Below are positions 9,023 to 18,684 of a DNA stretch of 64,000 bases, one piece after another. The first letter of the stretch is position 1; each line of letters begins with the position of its first letter. Below the pieces are notes generated by a model. The model searched no databases, was not told where the DNA came from, and saw only the letters and a list, made by a program, of their open reading frames with translations. Origin of the DNA: Haloplanus natans DSM 17983 (GTDB lineage: Archaea; Halobacteriota; Halobacteria; Halobacteriales; Haloferacaceae); the NCBI RefSeq assembly GCF_000427685.1, contig NZ_KE386573.1, positions 868,001-932,000 of the forward strand. Direction: 5' to 3'. The translations under genes and the position numbers were made by a program.

Positions 9023-10543
9023 TCACTCGTCGACCGCGTCGAACGACTCGGCGACGGTCCGGCGAAGCGCCCACGCATCGGCCATCGATTCCGCGACGGC
9101 ATCGTAGTACTCGTACAGGGCGTCGTACATCGACGCGGGCTCCGGGCGGGGTGTGTGTGTCGTCGCCGCGCCGCTCATCGCCTCGACCGCCGCGCCGAGG
9201 TCGGGGTATCGATCCACCCCGATCGCCGCCAGCATGGCGGCGCCTTTCGCACCCAGTTCGCCGTACGTGGGCACCGTCACCGGCGTATCGAGGCAGTCGG
9301 CGAACAGCCGACACCAGAACGCCGACCGCGTGCCACCGCCGCTAACGGTGATCGTCGTGGGGTCGGTCGGTAACGATTCGTAACAGTCGCGCGCAGCGAG
9401 GGCGACACCCTCGTAGACGGCCCGAAGGAGGTGGGCGCGGGAGTGGGAAGGGTCGAGACCGCTGAACCCCGCGCGTGCCGCCGGGTCGACGAACGGCGCT
9501 TTCTCGCCGGCGCTACTGAGGTAGGGGTGGTAGACGAGGCCGTCGGCGCCGATCGGCGCCGACCGTGCCGCGTCCTCGACGGCGCCGAAGTCGTCCGTCT
9601 CGGCGATCTGCGCCCGCGCCCAGTCGAGGTTCGGCGTCCCCACCATCGTGCCCATCGCACGGAGTCCCAGGCCGTCGATCCCGAGATCGAGCGTGTAGCC
9701 CGTCGGCGGCCCGACGATCCGTGGGCGTTCCAGAAGGACCTGGTTCTGGAGCGTCGTCCCGAGGACGGTCGACCCCTCGCCCGGTTCGTACGCGCCGCTG
9801 CCGTACGCCGAGGCCGCCACGTCCATCGTCCCCGCGACGACCGGTGTCCCGGCTGGAAGTCCGGTGGCTGCGGCGGCGTCGGCCGTCACCTCGCCGACGA
9901 CGCTCGTCGGCGCGTCGACCCGCGGTTCGAGATCACCGACCGCCGGCACGCCGGCGAGTTCGAGGGTGTCGGTGCGGTAGCCGTCGCCCCGGATGTCGCG
10001 GTGGATCAGTGACGTGTCGGTCGGATCGCTCCCGACCGTCCTCGTCAGACGGGTGCGAATCCAGTCCTTGCAGCCGACGATCGTCGCCGCGCGGTCGAGG
10101 GCGTCCGGATCGTGCTCGCGAAGCCAGCGGACGATGGGCAGCGCCATCCCCGGAAAGGCACCGTAGCCACAGCGGTCGAACAGCGCTTCGCTCGTCCCGT
10201 CGTCGCGCCACGCCTCGACGATCGCCGACGCGCGGGCGTCCGTCCAGAGGATCGCGTTTCCGGCCGGCGCCCCGTCCGCGTCGAGCAGCCAGCACCCGCC
10301 GCCTTGGCCCGTGACGCCGACACCGACCACCTCGTCGCCGGCCGGCAGCGCCGTCACCACCTCACGGATCGCCCCGGCTGTCCGCTCCCACGTCGTCGTC
10401 ATGTCCTGTTCCGCCCACTCGTCGCGGGGGTGGTGAACGCGGTTGTCGCGGGCGGCGTGGGCGCGTTCGGTCCCGTCAGCCGCGAACGCGACGGCCGTAA
10501 TCGTCGTCGTGCCCGCGTCGACGCCGAGCAGACACCGCGTCAT
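9023..10543 (-). CDS. FGGY-family carbohydrate kinase (xylulokinase/gluconokinase type)
   Basis: 506 residues from ATG 10543, which overlaps the stop of the preceding kinase gene by 4 bp (ATGA). The N-terminal phosphate-binding segment is LLGVDAGTTTITAVAF. Other family segments are GVGVTGQGGGCW, CKDWIRTRLT, GTMDVAASAYGSG and SGGGTRSAFWCRLFADCLD near the C-terminal ATP site. Length fits the family (about 500). It is clearly paralogous to the neighbour at 10540-12054 over its whole length. Its likely role is ATP-dependent phosphorylation of a sugar, sugar alcohol or sugar acid; the substrate is not deducible. Confidence 0.9.
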   Translation of the reverse strand: MTRCLLGVDAGTTTITAVAFAADGTERAHAARDNRVHHPRDEWAEQDMTTTWERTAGAIREVVTALPAGDEVVGVGVTGQGGGCWLLDADGAPAGNAILWTDARASAIVEAWRDDGTSEALFDRCGYGAFPGMALPIVRWLREHDPDALDRAATIVGCKDWIRTRLTRTVGSDPTDTSLIHRDIRGDGYRTDTLELAGVPAVGDLEPRVDAPTSVVGEVTADAAAATGLPAGTPVVAGTMDVAASAYGSGAYEPGEGSTVLGTTLQNQVLLERPRIVGPPTGYTLDLGIDGLGLRAMGTMVGTPNLDWARAQIAETDDFGAVEDAARSAPIGADGLVYHPYLSSAGEKAPFVDPAARAGFSGLDPSHSRAHLLRAVYEGVALAARDCYESLPTDPTTITVSGGGTRSAFWCRLFADCLDTPVTVPTYGELGAKGAAMLAAIGVDRYPDLGAAVEAMSGAATTHTPRPEPASMYDALYEYYDAVAESMADAWALRRTVAESFDAVDE

Positions 10544-12054
10544 CGGCCGTCCCCGCGCAACTCGTCGCGGACGGCCGCCCGTGTCTCCCAGGCGTCGAAC
10601 ATCGCCTCGTAGGTCGTTCGGTACACCTCGTACCACTCGTCGTACCGCTCGGCGTACCCCGACCGAGGGTCGTACGATCGGTCGATCCCCGTCATCGCGT
10701 CGAGCCCGGCCTCGATGCCGGGGTACGCGTCCAGCGCGACGCCCGCGAGGAGGGCAACGCCGCGCGCGCCGAGTTCGCTCCCCTCGGGGACCGCCACAGT
10801 CGTGTCGAGACAGTCCGCGAACAGCTGACACCAGAACGTCGAGTCCGCGCCGCCGCCGCTGACGACGACGCGGTCGGCTTCGGTCGGCAGGTGTTCGTAG
10901 CAATCACGCATGGCGAGGGCGACGCCCTCGTAGACGGCCCGGAGGAGGTGGGCGCGGGTGTGGGAGGGGTCGAGGCCGCTGAACTGTGCGCGTGCCGCCG
11001 AGTCGATGAAGGGCGACCGCTCGCCCGACGAACTGAGATAGGGGTGATAGAGCAGGCCGTCGGCGCCGGTGGGGACCGACCGCGCCGCATCCTCGACGGC
11101 GTCGAAGTCGTCCGTCTCGGCGATCTCCGCCCGCGCCCAGTCGAGGTTCGGCGTCCCCGCCATCGACGCCATCGCCCGCGTGTATCGATCCTCGGTGATC
11201 GCCAGCGTGAAGCCGACCGGCTCGTCGAGATCCGGAACCGACTCGAGGATCGTCTGATTGAGCGCGGTGGTTCCCACGACTGAGGAACTGTCGCCCGGCC
11301 GTGCGGCGCCGCTCCCCACCGCGGAGGCGACGATGTCGATGACGCCGGAGATGACCGGCGTCCCCGCGGGAAGGCCGGTCCGTGCCGACGCCGACTCGGT
11401 GACCGTGCCGACGATGGATGTCGCCGGTTCGAGTCGGGGAAACAGCGTTTCGACGCCCGGGACGCCGGCGAGGTCGGACAGTTCGTCCGTGTACTCGCGC
11501 GTACGGACATCGAGATACGGCAACGAGGCGTCGGAGAGATCGGTGGTCAGCTCCCCGGTCAATCGGTATTTGATCCAGTCCTTGCAGAAAAGCACCGTCT
11601 CGGCGCGGTCGAGCGTCGCCGGTTCGTTGTCGTGAAGCCAGCGCAGGATCGGAAGGCTCGCCCCCGCGAACAGCCCGTTGCCACAGATGTCGAAGATGCG
11701 CTCGCTGACCCCCGTCTCGCCCCACTCCTCGACGACATCCGCGGCGCGGTTGTCGTTCCAGAGGATGGCGTTTCGCGCCGGTTGCCCATCACCGTCGACG
11801 AGCCAACAGCCGTCGCCCTGGCCCGTGACGCCCACGCCAACGACGTGGTCGTCGGCCGATAGCGACGCACTCACGTCCTCGATGGTCGCGGCCGTCCGCT
11901 CCCACGTCGCCTCCATGTCCTGTTCGGTCCGACCGTCCTCGGTCAGAACCTCGTTTCTCCGACTCGCCCGGGCGAGTTCGTCACCTCCGGCCGAGAACGC
12001 CACCGTCTTGATGTTCGTCGTTCCCGCGTCGACGCCGATCAGTACCCCTGCCAT
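10540..12054 (-). CDS. FGGY-family carbohydrate kinase, tandem paralogue
   Basis: 504 residues from ATG 12054. Motifs match the downstream paralogue: IGVDAGTTNIKTVAF, GVGVTGQGDGCWLVDGDGQ, CKDWIKYRLTGELTTD, ISGVIDIVASAVGSG and SGGGADSTFWCQLFADCLD. The two genes form an operon with translational coupling (ATGA at 10540-10543). They may be a heteromeric pair or may phosphorylate different substrates. The pair is divergent from the ABC importer operon, with 227 bp between the starts, so both are likely controlled from the same intergenic region. Confidence 0.9.
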   Translation of the reverse strand: MAGVLIGVDAGTTNIKTVAFSAGGDELARASRRNEVLTEDGRTEQDMEATWERTAATIEDVSASLSADDHVVGVGVTGQGDGCWLVDGDGQPARNAILWNDNRAADVVEEWGETGVSERIFDICGNGLFAGASLPILRWLHDNEPATLDRAETVLFCKDWIKYRLTGELTTDLSDASLPYLDVRTREYTDELSDLAGVPGVETLFPRLEPATSIVGTVTESASARTGLPAGTPVISGVIDIVASAVGSGAARPGDSSSVVGTTALNQTILESVPDLDEPVGFTLAITEDRYTRAMASMAGTPNLDWARAEIAETDDFDAVEDAARSVPTGADGLLYHPYLSSSGERSPFIDSAARAQFSGLDPSHTRAHLLRAVYEGVALAMRDCYEHLPTEADRVVVSGGGADSTFWCQLFADCLDTTVAVPEGSELGARGVALLAGVALDAYPGIEAGLDAMTGIDRSYDPRSGYAERYDEWYEVYRTTYEAMFDAWETRAAVRDELRGDGR

Positions 12055-12281
12055 GCGTCAACGCGGACGAGCAATCGTTATAATCTTTCGTGACCTGACA
12101 GCGGGCATCGGGGTCGTAGAAAAATTTATTAATGTTTGTGTTAAACGGTGGGCTCGTGCCTGTGGCACGCATAGGCACCCGCAGTGTCAGGTAGCAGCCT
12201 GCGGGTAATCCGGCGGGGCGTGCGCCGCTCCCGCGGGTGGCCGGTCCGCGCCGGCGCCGACGCACCACAGTCGCAGTGACA
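12055..12281. promoter_or_regulatory. Divergent promoter region with a structured leader of the ABC importer operon
   Basis: For the kinases, a TATA-like GATTATAAC on the minus strand lies near 12080-12088, about 30 nt before ATG 12054. For the importer, AAATTTATTAAT at about 12122-12133 is a strong TATA candidate, giving a leader of about 120 nt. The leader contains inverted repeats GTGCCT/AGGCAC (12156-12178) and ACCCGCAG/CTGCGGGT (12177-12206, 14-nt loop). ACCTGACA at 12093 and TGTCAGGT at 12185 are also complementary. Confidence 0.5.
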
Positions 12282-13823
12282 ATGACAGACCACAACGACT
12301 CTACGATCGAACGGGAACGTTCGTCGAGGCGGCCGCTGGTGGATCGGCGACGAGTGCTGCAGACGATCGGCGGCGCCTCCGTCGTCGGACTGGCCGGCTG
12401 TTCGAGCAACGACGGCTCCGGCGGCGGCACCAGCACCGGCGGTGGCGACGGGAGCGGTGGCGGCGGCGGAAGCTCCGGCCTCCCCTCCCGGTCCGCCGCG
12501 GTGCAGGAGTGGGGCGAACGCATCAACCAGCACTGCCGGCAGGCCGGTATCGACTGGAAGCAGTTCGAGGGAACGTCGCTCATTACCGGGATGAACGTCC
12601 ATCCGTTCACCTCGGTGACCGAGCCTCTCCTTCCCTACTTCGAGGAACTGACGGGGATCAGCGTCCAGTACAACACGTTCCCGGAGGACCAGCTCTGGCA
12701 GAAACTGACGCTCGACCTGAACTCCCAGACGGGGGTCTTCGACGGGTTCTTCCTCGGCCTCTGGCCGAGTGCCCGGTACCACAACGCCGGCTGGGTGAAA
12801 GACCTCAACCAGTATATCGACGATTCGAGTCTGACGGATACGGACTGGCTCGCCCTCGACGACTACCCGCAGGCGGCGCTCGACGCGTTCACGTACGGCG
12901 ACGACGACTTCATCGCCATGCCGTTCGGCATCGAGGCCTACGGCTGTCTCGGCTACGACAAGCCGACGCTCGAGACGGTCGGCATGGACGTGCCGACCGA
13001 CTACCCGTCGATGCGCGACGTAGCGAAGGCCATCCAGGAATCCGACGAGGTGGACCGTGCGGGTATCTGCTCCCGGGCGAGTTCGACCACCCTCTCGTCG
13101 GCCAACTGGGCAACGGTGTTCAAGTCCTACGGCGCGGATTGGCTCGACTACGGGAACCGGCAGGCGACCCTCGACTCCAGTCAGGGCGTCGCGTCGCTCG
13201 AAATCTTCTCCGAGATGATGGGCGACTACGGCCCCGCGGACATCGGCTCGTTCGACTGGTACCGATCCAACCAGGCGATGGGCAACGGGCGGGTCGGCAT
13301 GATTCTCCACACGCCCTCGGCCATCGGCCCGTGGACGACGGAGCAGCGCCAGCGGACCGAGTGGGTGCCGCCGGTGCCCGGTCCGGACGGCGACCAAGTC
13401 GCGAGCACCTGGGAGTGGGCGATGGGGATCAGCCAGTACACCGACAACCCCGGTGCGATGTGGCTGTTCCTCCAGTGGGCCACCTGCCGGCCGATGATCC
13501 TCCTCAACAACGTCCAGCAGTGGGAGGGCCAGCCGGTGTACGGTCCGGCCCGCAGCAACTGGCTGTTCGAGCAGGACGAGTACCTCGAGAACGGCCCCAA
13601 GGAGTCGTGGCGGGAGGCCCACCGTCAGGGAATGGAGATGGTGCCGTCCTCGCCGCCGCCGGTGCCCCTGCACACGCCCCAGAACATGGACATCATGACC
13701 GAGGCGGCGGTGGCGATGAACGCCGCCGTCACGGACACCAAATCGGCCCAGCAGGCACTCTCCGACGCTGCGCCACCAATCACGGAGTTCGCCAAGGAGA
13801 TCCCGAGCGAATACCTGTCCTAA
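12282..13823 (+). CDS. Sugar ABC transporter substrate-binding lipoprotein (family 1)
   Basis: 513 residues from ATG 12282. The N terminus has a Tat motif (DRRRVLQTIGG) followed by a lipobox LAGC with the lipidated cysteine at residue 40. A Gly/Ser-rich linker then leads to the binding domain. This is the usual haloarchaeal form, exported folded and anchored outside the membrane. The segments GIEAYGCLGYDKPTLETVG and WEWAMGISQYTDNPGAMWLF are typical of CUT1-type solute-binding proteins for sugars and oligosaccharides. It is the first gene of the importer operon, followed after 13 nt by the first permease. Confidence 0.9.
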   Translation: MTDHNDSTIERERSSRRPLVDRRRVLQTIGGASVVGLAGCSSNDGSGGGTSTGGGDGSGGGGGSSGLPSRSAAVQEWGERINQHCRQAGIDWKQFEGTSLITGMNVHPFTSVTEPLLPYFEELTGISVQYNTFPEDQLWQKLTLDLNSQTGVFDGFFLGLWPSARYHNAGWVKDLNQYIDDSSLTDTDWLALDDYPQAALDAFTYGDDDFIAMPFGIEAYGCLGYDKPTLETVGMDVPTDYPSMRDVAKAIQESDEVDRAGICSRASSTTLSSANWATVFKSYGADWLDYGNRQATLDSSQGVASLEIFSEMMGDYGPADIGSFDWYRSNQAMGNGRVGMILHTPSAIGPWTTEQRQRTEWVPPVPGPDGDQVASTWEWAMGISQYTDNPGAMWLFLQWATCRPMILLNNVQQWEGQPVYGPARSNWLFEQDEYLENGPKESWREAHRQGMEMVPSSPPPVPLHTPQNMDIMTEAAVAMNAAVTDTKSAQQALSDAAPPITEFAKEIPSEYLS

Positions 13824-13836
13824 TGGAGGGGTGTTC

Positions 13837-14772
13837 GTGATCGGAATTGGAGAGATACAGGCGAAGGTCGGCCGGCTGCGAACCCGGGAGCCGTTGCTCA
13901 ACCGGCTCGACATCTCCGACCGGACGCTGAAGTGGCTGTTCCTGCTCCCTTCGGTCGCCATCCTCGCCTTTCTGGCGCTCTATCCCTTCTTCATGGGGAT
14001 TTGGATGAGCTTCCACGAGTGGTCGTTGGCCGGCCAGACCCAGACGTGGATCGGGCTGGAGAACTACGCGTCGCTGCTCGCCGAGAGCCGCTTCCAGAAC
14101 TCCCTCGAGAAGACCGTCATCTTCACCGGCGCCTCGGTGACCGTCGAGTTGCTCCTCGGGCTCGGTCTGGCGCTCTACCTGCGGTCGGTGACGAGGACGT
14201 GGCGCCCGATCTTCCGGACCATCTTCATCCTCCCGATGGTGATGACGCCCATCGCCACCGGGCTGATGTGGCGACTCCTGCTCAACAGCCAGATCGGCGT
14301 CGTCAACTGGATGATCGAGACGTTCCTCGGCGTGTCTGCACCCGCGTGGACCTCGTCCCCGACGATGGCGATGGCGACGCTGATCATGATCGACGTCTGG
14401 CAGTGGACGCCGCTGATCATCATGATCGTCTTCGCGGGCCTGCTGTCGGTCCCCGAGACGCTCTACGAGGCCGCGCGTGTCGACGGCGCGCCGCGCTGGG
14501 CCGTCTTCCGACACATCACGCTGCCACACATCAAGTATATGATCGCAATCGCGGTCGTCTTCCGGCTGATGCGGAGCTTCCGGAGTTTCGACATCATCTG
14601 GCTCGTGACCGGCGGCGGCCCCGGCACGTCGACCGAGATCCTCAACATCTACCTGTACCGCGTCGCGTTCGTCAACCTGGCCGGCGGGAAGGCGGCCGCG
14701 CTCGGCCTGATCTTGCTGGTGATCACGATCGGAACGACGATGGGTATCCTGCGGTTCGCGGGGGCACAATGA
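13837..14772 (+). CDS. Sugar ABC transporter permease (MalF/UgpA type)
   Basis: About 311 residues. I chose GTG 13837 because GGAGG at 13825-13829 is 7 nt upstream; GTG 13831 in the same frame is too close to it. Six membrane segments are visible (for example LFLLPSVAILAFLALYPFFM). The EAA loop that contacts the ATPase is EAARVDGAPRWAVFRHITLP. It pairs with the next permease, whose ATG overlaps its stop (ATGA at 14769-14772). Confidence 0.9.
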   Translation: MIGIGEIQAKVGRLRTREPLLNRLDISDRTLKWLFLLPSVAILAFLALYPFFMGIWMSFHEWSLAGQTQTWIGLENYASLLAESRFQNSLEKTVIFTGASVTVELLLGLGLALYLRSVTRTWRPIFRTIFILPMVMTPIATGLMWRLLLNSQIGVVNWMIETFLGVSAPAWTSSPTMAMATLIMIDVWQWTPLIIMIVFAGLLSVPETLYEAARVDGAPRWAVFRHITLPHIKYMIAIAVVFRLMRSFRSFDIIWLVTGGGPGTSTEILNIYLYRVAFVNLAGGKAAALGLILLVITIGTTMGILRFAGAQ

Positions 14773-15647
14773 GCAGCCGTACCGTCGGGGTCGGCGACCG
14801 ACTCGCCGCCCTCACCGACGACCCGAAACACGCCGTCGCCGTCGCGGTGAAATACGGCTTCGGCGCCCTCGTGAGCCTCTGGATGCTCTTTCCGATCTAC
14901 TGGATGGTCCTCACCAGCCTGCAGTCGCGGTCGACCATCCTCGACTCGACGCCGACCTTCCTGCCGTTCGATCCCACCCTCTCGAACTACGTCACGGTCT
15001 TCGTCGAGAACGAGTTCCTGACCTACCTGACGAACAGTTTCATCGTGGCGGCGGGGGCCGTGACGATCAGCGTCATCATCGGCGTCCCGGCCGCGTACAG
15101 CCTCTCCCGGATGGATATCCCGGGCGATCACCACATCAGCTTCTGGATTCTCTCGACGCGGATGGTGCCGCCGCTGTCGATTCTGGTGCCGCTGTACGTC
15201 TTCCTGTCGGGGGCGGGTCTGACCCGCAGCCTCGCGGGACTGACGATCACGCATTTCCTGATCACGCTCCCGATGATCATCTGGATCGTGAAGGGGTTCA
15301 TCGACGAACTCCCCGAATCGATGGAGGAGTCGGCGATGATCGACGGCTGCAACCGGATTCAGGCGTTTCGCGAGGTGGTGGTTCCGCTGGTCAAACCCGG
15401 CATCGCCGCCGCGGCGTTTATCAGCTTCATCTTCTCGTGGAACAACTTCCTGCTGGCGCTCGTACTGACCGGCGGGAACACCAAGACTGCACCTCTGCAG
15501 ATCCAGGCCTCGATGGGGTATCTCTCCATCGACTGGGGGATGCTCGGCGCCGCGGGCACCGTGACGGTGCTCCCCGTCGTCCTTATCAGCCTCGCCATCC
15601 GCAACTACTTGGTGGAAGGATTGACCATGGGGGCGGTCAAAGAATGA
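14769..15647 (+). CDS. Sugar ABC transporter permease (MalG/UgpE type)
   Basis: 292 residues from ATG 14769, overlapping the previous stop by 4 bp. It has six predicted membrane segments. FPIYWMVLTSLQ near the N terminus is typical of MalG-type permeases. The EAA motif is EESAMIDGCNRIQAFREVVV. It forms the heterodimeric channel with the previous permease. A 9-codon reading frame (15644-15673) overlaps its stop and the start of the next gene. Confidence 0.9.
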   Translation: MSSRTVGVGDRLAALTDDPKHAVAVAVKYGFGALVSLWMLFPIYWMVLTSLQSRSTILDSTPTFLPFDPTLSNYVTVFVENEFLTYLTNSFIVAAGAVTISVIIGVPAAYSLSRMDIPGDHHISFWILSTRMVPPLSILVPLYVFLSGAGLTRSLAGLTITHFLITLPMIIWIVKGFIDELPESMEESAMIDGCNRIQAFREVVVPLVKPGIAAAAFISFIFSWNNFLLALVLTGGNTKTAPLQIQASMGYLSIDWGMLGAAGTVTVLPVVLISLAIRNYLVEGLTMGAVKE

Positions 15648-15669
15648 CGCTCACTACGGAGACTCACTC

Positions 15670-16740
15670 ATGAAGGCGCTAATCACGGCGAACATCGACG
15701 ACGACGCTATGGAACGACTACGACGCGACCTCGACTGTGAGGTTGTGTACCATCCGATCGAATCGCGCACCGAACGCTTCTCGACCGACGAGTTCGTCGA
15801 GTTACTCGACGGCGTCGAGTTGCTGATCGTCGGCTACGAGGGCGTCTCCGCCGAGGTACTTGACGCCGCGTCCGACCTCGAACTCATCGCGTGTCCGCGA
15901 GGCGGCCCGGACGCGAACGTGGACATCGCGGCCGCCACCGAGCGTGGGATTCCCGTCCTCTACGCCCCCGGCCGAAACGCGGTCAGCGTCGCGGACTTCA
16001 CGCTCGGCCTAATCTTGAGTGTCACGCGCCATATCGCTCACAGCCACCACCTCCTTCACACCGGAACCTACACCGGCCAGCCGAGCGCCGATTCGGCCGA
16101 AGGCGGCGAACGCGAGGACGTGACCTGGGGCATCGCCGAGGGCTCGCCGTACGTCGAGCTCAAGGGCCCCGAACTCGAGGCCAAGACGCTCGGCATCGTC
16201 GGCATGGGCGCCATCGGCCGCAAGGTGGCGGCCCGCGCCGCCGGTTTCGACATGGACCTCGTCGGCTACGATCCGTATATCGACGCCGACGAGATGGCCG
16301 ACTACGGCGTAGAGAAAGTCGACGACTTGGACGCCCTGCTCGACCGGGCGGCCGTCGTCACGCTCCACGTCCCGGTGACCGACGCGACACGCGGCCTGAT
16401 CGGTGCCGACGAGTTCGACCGGATGCGCGACGACGCCTACTTCATCAACACGGCGCGGGGCGCGCTCATCGATCAGGACGCCCTCGTCGGCGAACTGCAG
16501 TCCGGCGGGCTCCGCGGCGCGGCACTGGACGTCTACGACGAGGAGCCGTTACCGGACGACCACCCGTTGTTGGCACTCGACAACGTGGTGACGACGCCAC
16601 ACCTCGGCGGCGCCGCCGAGGAAGTCGTCACCCGCCACTCGCGGATGGTGGTCGACGACATCGCCGCGGTGCTCGCCGGTGAGACGCCAGATCACGTATC
16701 GAATCCCGAAACGCTCGAACCCGCAACGACCGGAGGATAA
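15670..16740 (+). CDS. D-isomer-specific 2-hydroxyacid dehydrogenase
   Basis: 356 residues from ATG 15670. The Rossmann motif is TLGIVGMGAIGRKVAARAAG. The family's catalytic triad positions are visible: Arg in INTARGALIDQ, Glu in VYDEEPLPDDHP and His in TTPHLGGAA. Such enzymes interconvert 2-keto acids and D-2-hydroxy acids with NAD(P). Its place inside the importer operon, between permease and ATPase genes, suggests it acts on a derivative of the imported sugar or sugar acid. The substrate is unknown; hydroxypyruvate or 2-ketogluconate are possibilities for the family. Confidence 0.9.
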   Translation: MKALITANIDDDAMERLRRDLDCEVVYHPIESRTERFSTDEFVELLDGVELLIVGYEGVSAEVLDAASDLELIACPRGGPDANVDIAAATERGIPVLYAPGRNAVSVADFTLGLILSVTRHIAHSHHLLHTGTYTGQPSADSAEGGEREDVTWGIAEGSPYVELKGPELEAKTLGIVGMGAIGRKVAARAAGFDMDLVGYDPYIDADEMADYGVEKVDDLDALLDRAAVVTLHVPVTDATRGLIGADEFDRMRDDAYFINTARGALIDQDALVGELQSGGLRGAALDVYDEEPLPDDHPLLALDNVVTTPHLGGAAEEVVTRHSRMVVDDIAAVLAGETPDHVSNPETLEPATTGG

Positions 16741-16741
16741 C

Positions 16742-17914
16742 ATGGGCAACGTCACCCTCGACGGCGTCGGTAAGGTGTACGACTCGGCCGAGGAGCAGGT
16801 GGTCGCGGTGTCGGATCTCGACCTCGACATCGAGGACGGCGAGTTCCTCGTCCTCGTCGGGCCGTCCGGCTGCGGGAAGTCGACGACCCTGCGCATGATC
16901 GCCGGTCTCGAAACGATCACCGAGGGCACCATCACCATCGGTAACGAGGTGGTAAACGAGAAGGAGCCGAAAGATAGGGACATCGCGATGGTGTTCCAGA
17001 ACTACGCGCTCTACCCGCACAAGACGGTGCGGGAGAACATGTCCTTCGGCCTCAAATACTCGAGCGATCTCTCCACGGCGGAGATGCGCGAACGCGTCGA
17101 GGAGACGGCCGAGATGATGGGTATCGAGGAGCTCCTCGACGAGAAGCCCTCGCAGCTCTCGGGCGGGCAGCGACAGCGCGTGGCGCTCGGCCGGGCCATC
17201 GTCCGCGACCCGGCGGCCTTCCTCTTCGACGAGCCGCTGTCGAATCTCGACGCCAAGTTGCGGACGCATATGCGGACCGAGATCACGAAATTGCAGACCG
17301 ACCTGGACGTGACGACGGTGTACGTCACCCACGACCAGGCCGAGGCGATGACGATGGGCGACCGCATCGCCGTCCTCGACGGCGGCGAACTCCAGCAGGT
17401 CGGCACGCCGAACGAGGTGTACAACCACCCGGCCAACGAGTTCGTCGCGGGCTTTATCGGCTCGCCGAGCATGAACTTCATGTCGATGTCGGTCGTCCGC
17501 CGCGGCGGGACGACGGCGCTCGTCGCCGACCACGACGAGTCGCTCACGTATCGGCTCGACGACGCGGCGTCGGATCTCCCCGTCGAACCGGGTGATAGCG
17601 TGACCCTCGGGGTTCGACCGGAGGATCTCCGGATCGTCGACGGCGCCGAGTCCAACGGCGAGGGGCGCCGGCTTGACGCGGCGGTACAGGTGGTCGAACC
17701 GATGGGGAGCGACAACTTCCTGTCGCTCGACGTCGGCCTCGACGATGCGTGGGTCGCCCGCGTCGACCCCTCCTACACGCCCGAGGAGCGAACGTCGATT
17801 CAGGTTACCCTCGACTACCACGCGCTCAACCTGTTCGACGACGACGGGATGACGATCAAATCGCGGGGTACAGAGGTGGAATCGTTCCACGGGAGGGTCT
17901 CGCCGAGTCATTAA
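16742..17914 (+). CDS. Sugar ABC transporter ATP-binding protein (MalK/UgpC type)
   Basis: 390 residues from ATG 16742, one base after the previous stop. Walker A GPSGCGKST, Q-loop FQNYALYPH, signature LSGGQRQRVALGRA, Walker B FLFDEPLSNLD and switch His in VTHDQAEAM are all intact. The C-terminal 130 residues form the OB/TOBE domain that defines CUT1-type ATPases; GVRPEDL is typical. It energises the two permeases encoded upstream and completes a four-component importer. Confidence 0.95.
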   Translation: MGNVTLDGVGKVYDSAEEQVVAVSDLDLDIEDGEFLVLVGPSGCGKSTTLRMIAGLETITEGTITIGNEVVNEKEPKDRDIAMVFQNYALYPHKTVRENMSFGLKYSSDLSTAEMRERVEETAEMMGIEELLDEKPSQLSGGQRQRVALGRAIVRDPAAFLFDEPLSNLDAKLRTHMRTEITKLQTDLDVTTVYVTHDQAEAMTMGDRIAVLDGGELQQVGTPNEVYNHPANEFVAGFIGSPSMNFMSMSVVRRGGTTALVADHDESLTYRLDDAASDLPVEPGDSVTLGVRPEDLRIVDGAESNGEGRRLDAAVQVVEPMGSDNFLSLDVGLDDAWVARVDPSYTPEERTSIQVTLDYHALNLFDDDGMTIKSRGTEVESFHGRVSPSH

Positions 17915-17981
17915 CCACTCTCCACGAGTCGAATCGAGCCACGAACAGCGACCTGCGGACGATCAGTACACACCACATACA

Positions 17982-18638
17982 ATGGCAGAAAACCTACAGT
18001 ACGGCGCGGAACGGACGACCGTCAGCGACCTGGGACGCGAGATGCTCGCCCAAGGGCTGACGAAAGGAACCGGCGGTAACGTGAGCCAACTGTGCGCCGA
18101 CGGCGAGACGGTCGCGATCAACCCGTCCGGTGTCCCCTACGAGGACGTGACGCCGGAGCGTGTCTCCCTCGTCACGCTCGACGGCGAACAGGTGGCGGGC
18201 GACCTGGACGCCTCCAGCGAGACGCCGATGCATACGATGATCCTCCGGCGCCGCGACGACATCGGCGGCGTCGTCCACACACACTCCCCGTACGCGAGCA
18301 CCTTCGCCTCGCTCGGCGAACCCATCCCGGCGTCACACTACCTGATCGCCTTCGCCGGCGATCAGGTCCCCGTGGCGGGCTACGAGAAGCCCGGCAGCGA
18401 GGAACTCGGCGAACTCGCCGCGGAGACGATGGGCACCGACTACGACGCGTGCCTCCTCCAGAACCACGGCACCCTCGCCGTCGGCGAGACGGCCGAGGAG
18501 GCGTTCGAGGTGTCGATGATGGTCGAATACTGCGCGCGCATCCACTATCAGGCGATCAGCGTCGGCGACCCGGTCATCCTGCCCGACGAGGAGGTCGACC
18601 GCCTGCGCTCGGTGTTCGAGAGCTACGGCCAGCACTGA
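17982..18638 (+). CDS. Class II aldolase/adducin family (fuculose-phosphate aldolase-like)
   Basis: 218 residues, the normal length for L-fuculose-1-phosphate aldolase relatives. Motifs are GTGGNVS (substrate phosphate site), SSETPMH with the catalytic-type Glu, HTHSPYASTFA with zinc-ligand histidines, and LLQNHG with a further zinc-ligand His. Family members split or rearrange sugar phosphates. Lying between the importer and a third FGGY kinase, it may cleave the product of one of the kinases to dihydroxyacetone phosphate and an aldehyde. That aldehyde could feed the aldehyde dehydrogenase at 20889; this route is inference. Confidence 0.85.
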   Translation: MAENLQYGAERTTVSDLGREMLAQGLTKGTGGNVSQLCADGETVAINPSGVPYEDVTPERVSLVTLDGEQVAGDLDASSETPMHTMILRRRDDIGGVVHTHSPYASTFASLGEPIPASHYLIAFAGDQVPVAGYEKPGSEELGELAAETMGTDYDACLLQNHGTLAVGETAEEAFEVSMMVEYCARIHYQAISVGDPVILPDEEVDRLRSVFESYGQH

Positions 18639-18684
18639 CCTGCCCGACCGGAAGACACAACCGGCCCGGGTAGTAACGGCGCGC

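Noticed and set aside
12141-13961. 606-codon frame antisense to the substrate-binding protein
   Set aside because: The composition is not haloarchaeal-like and no domain is visible; the sense strand encodes a Tat lipoprotein.
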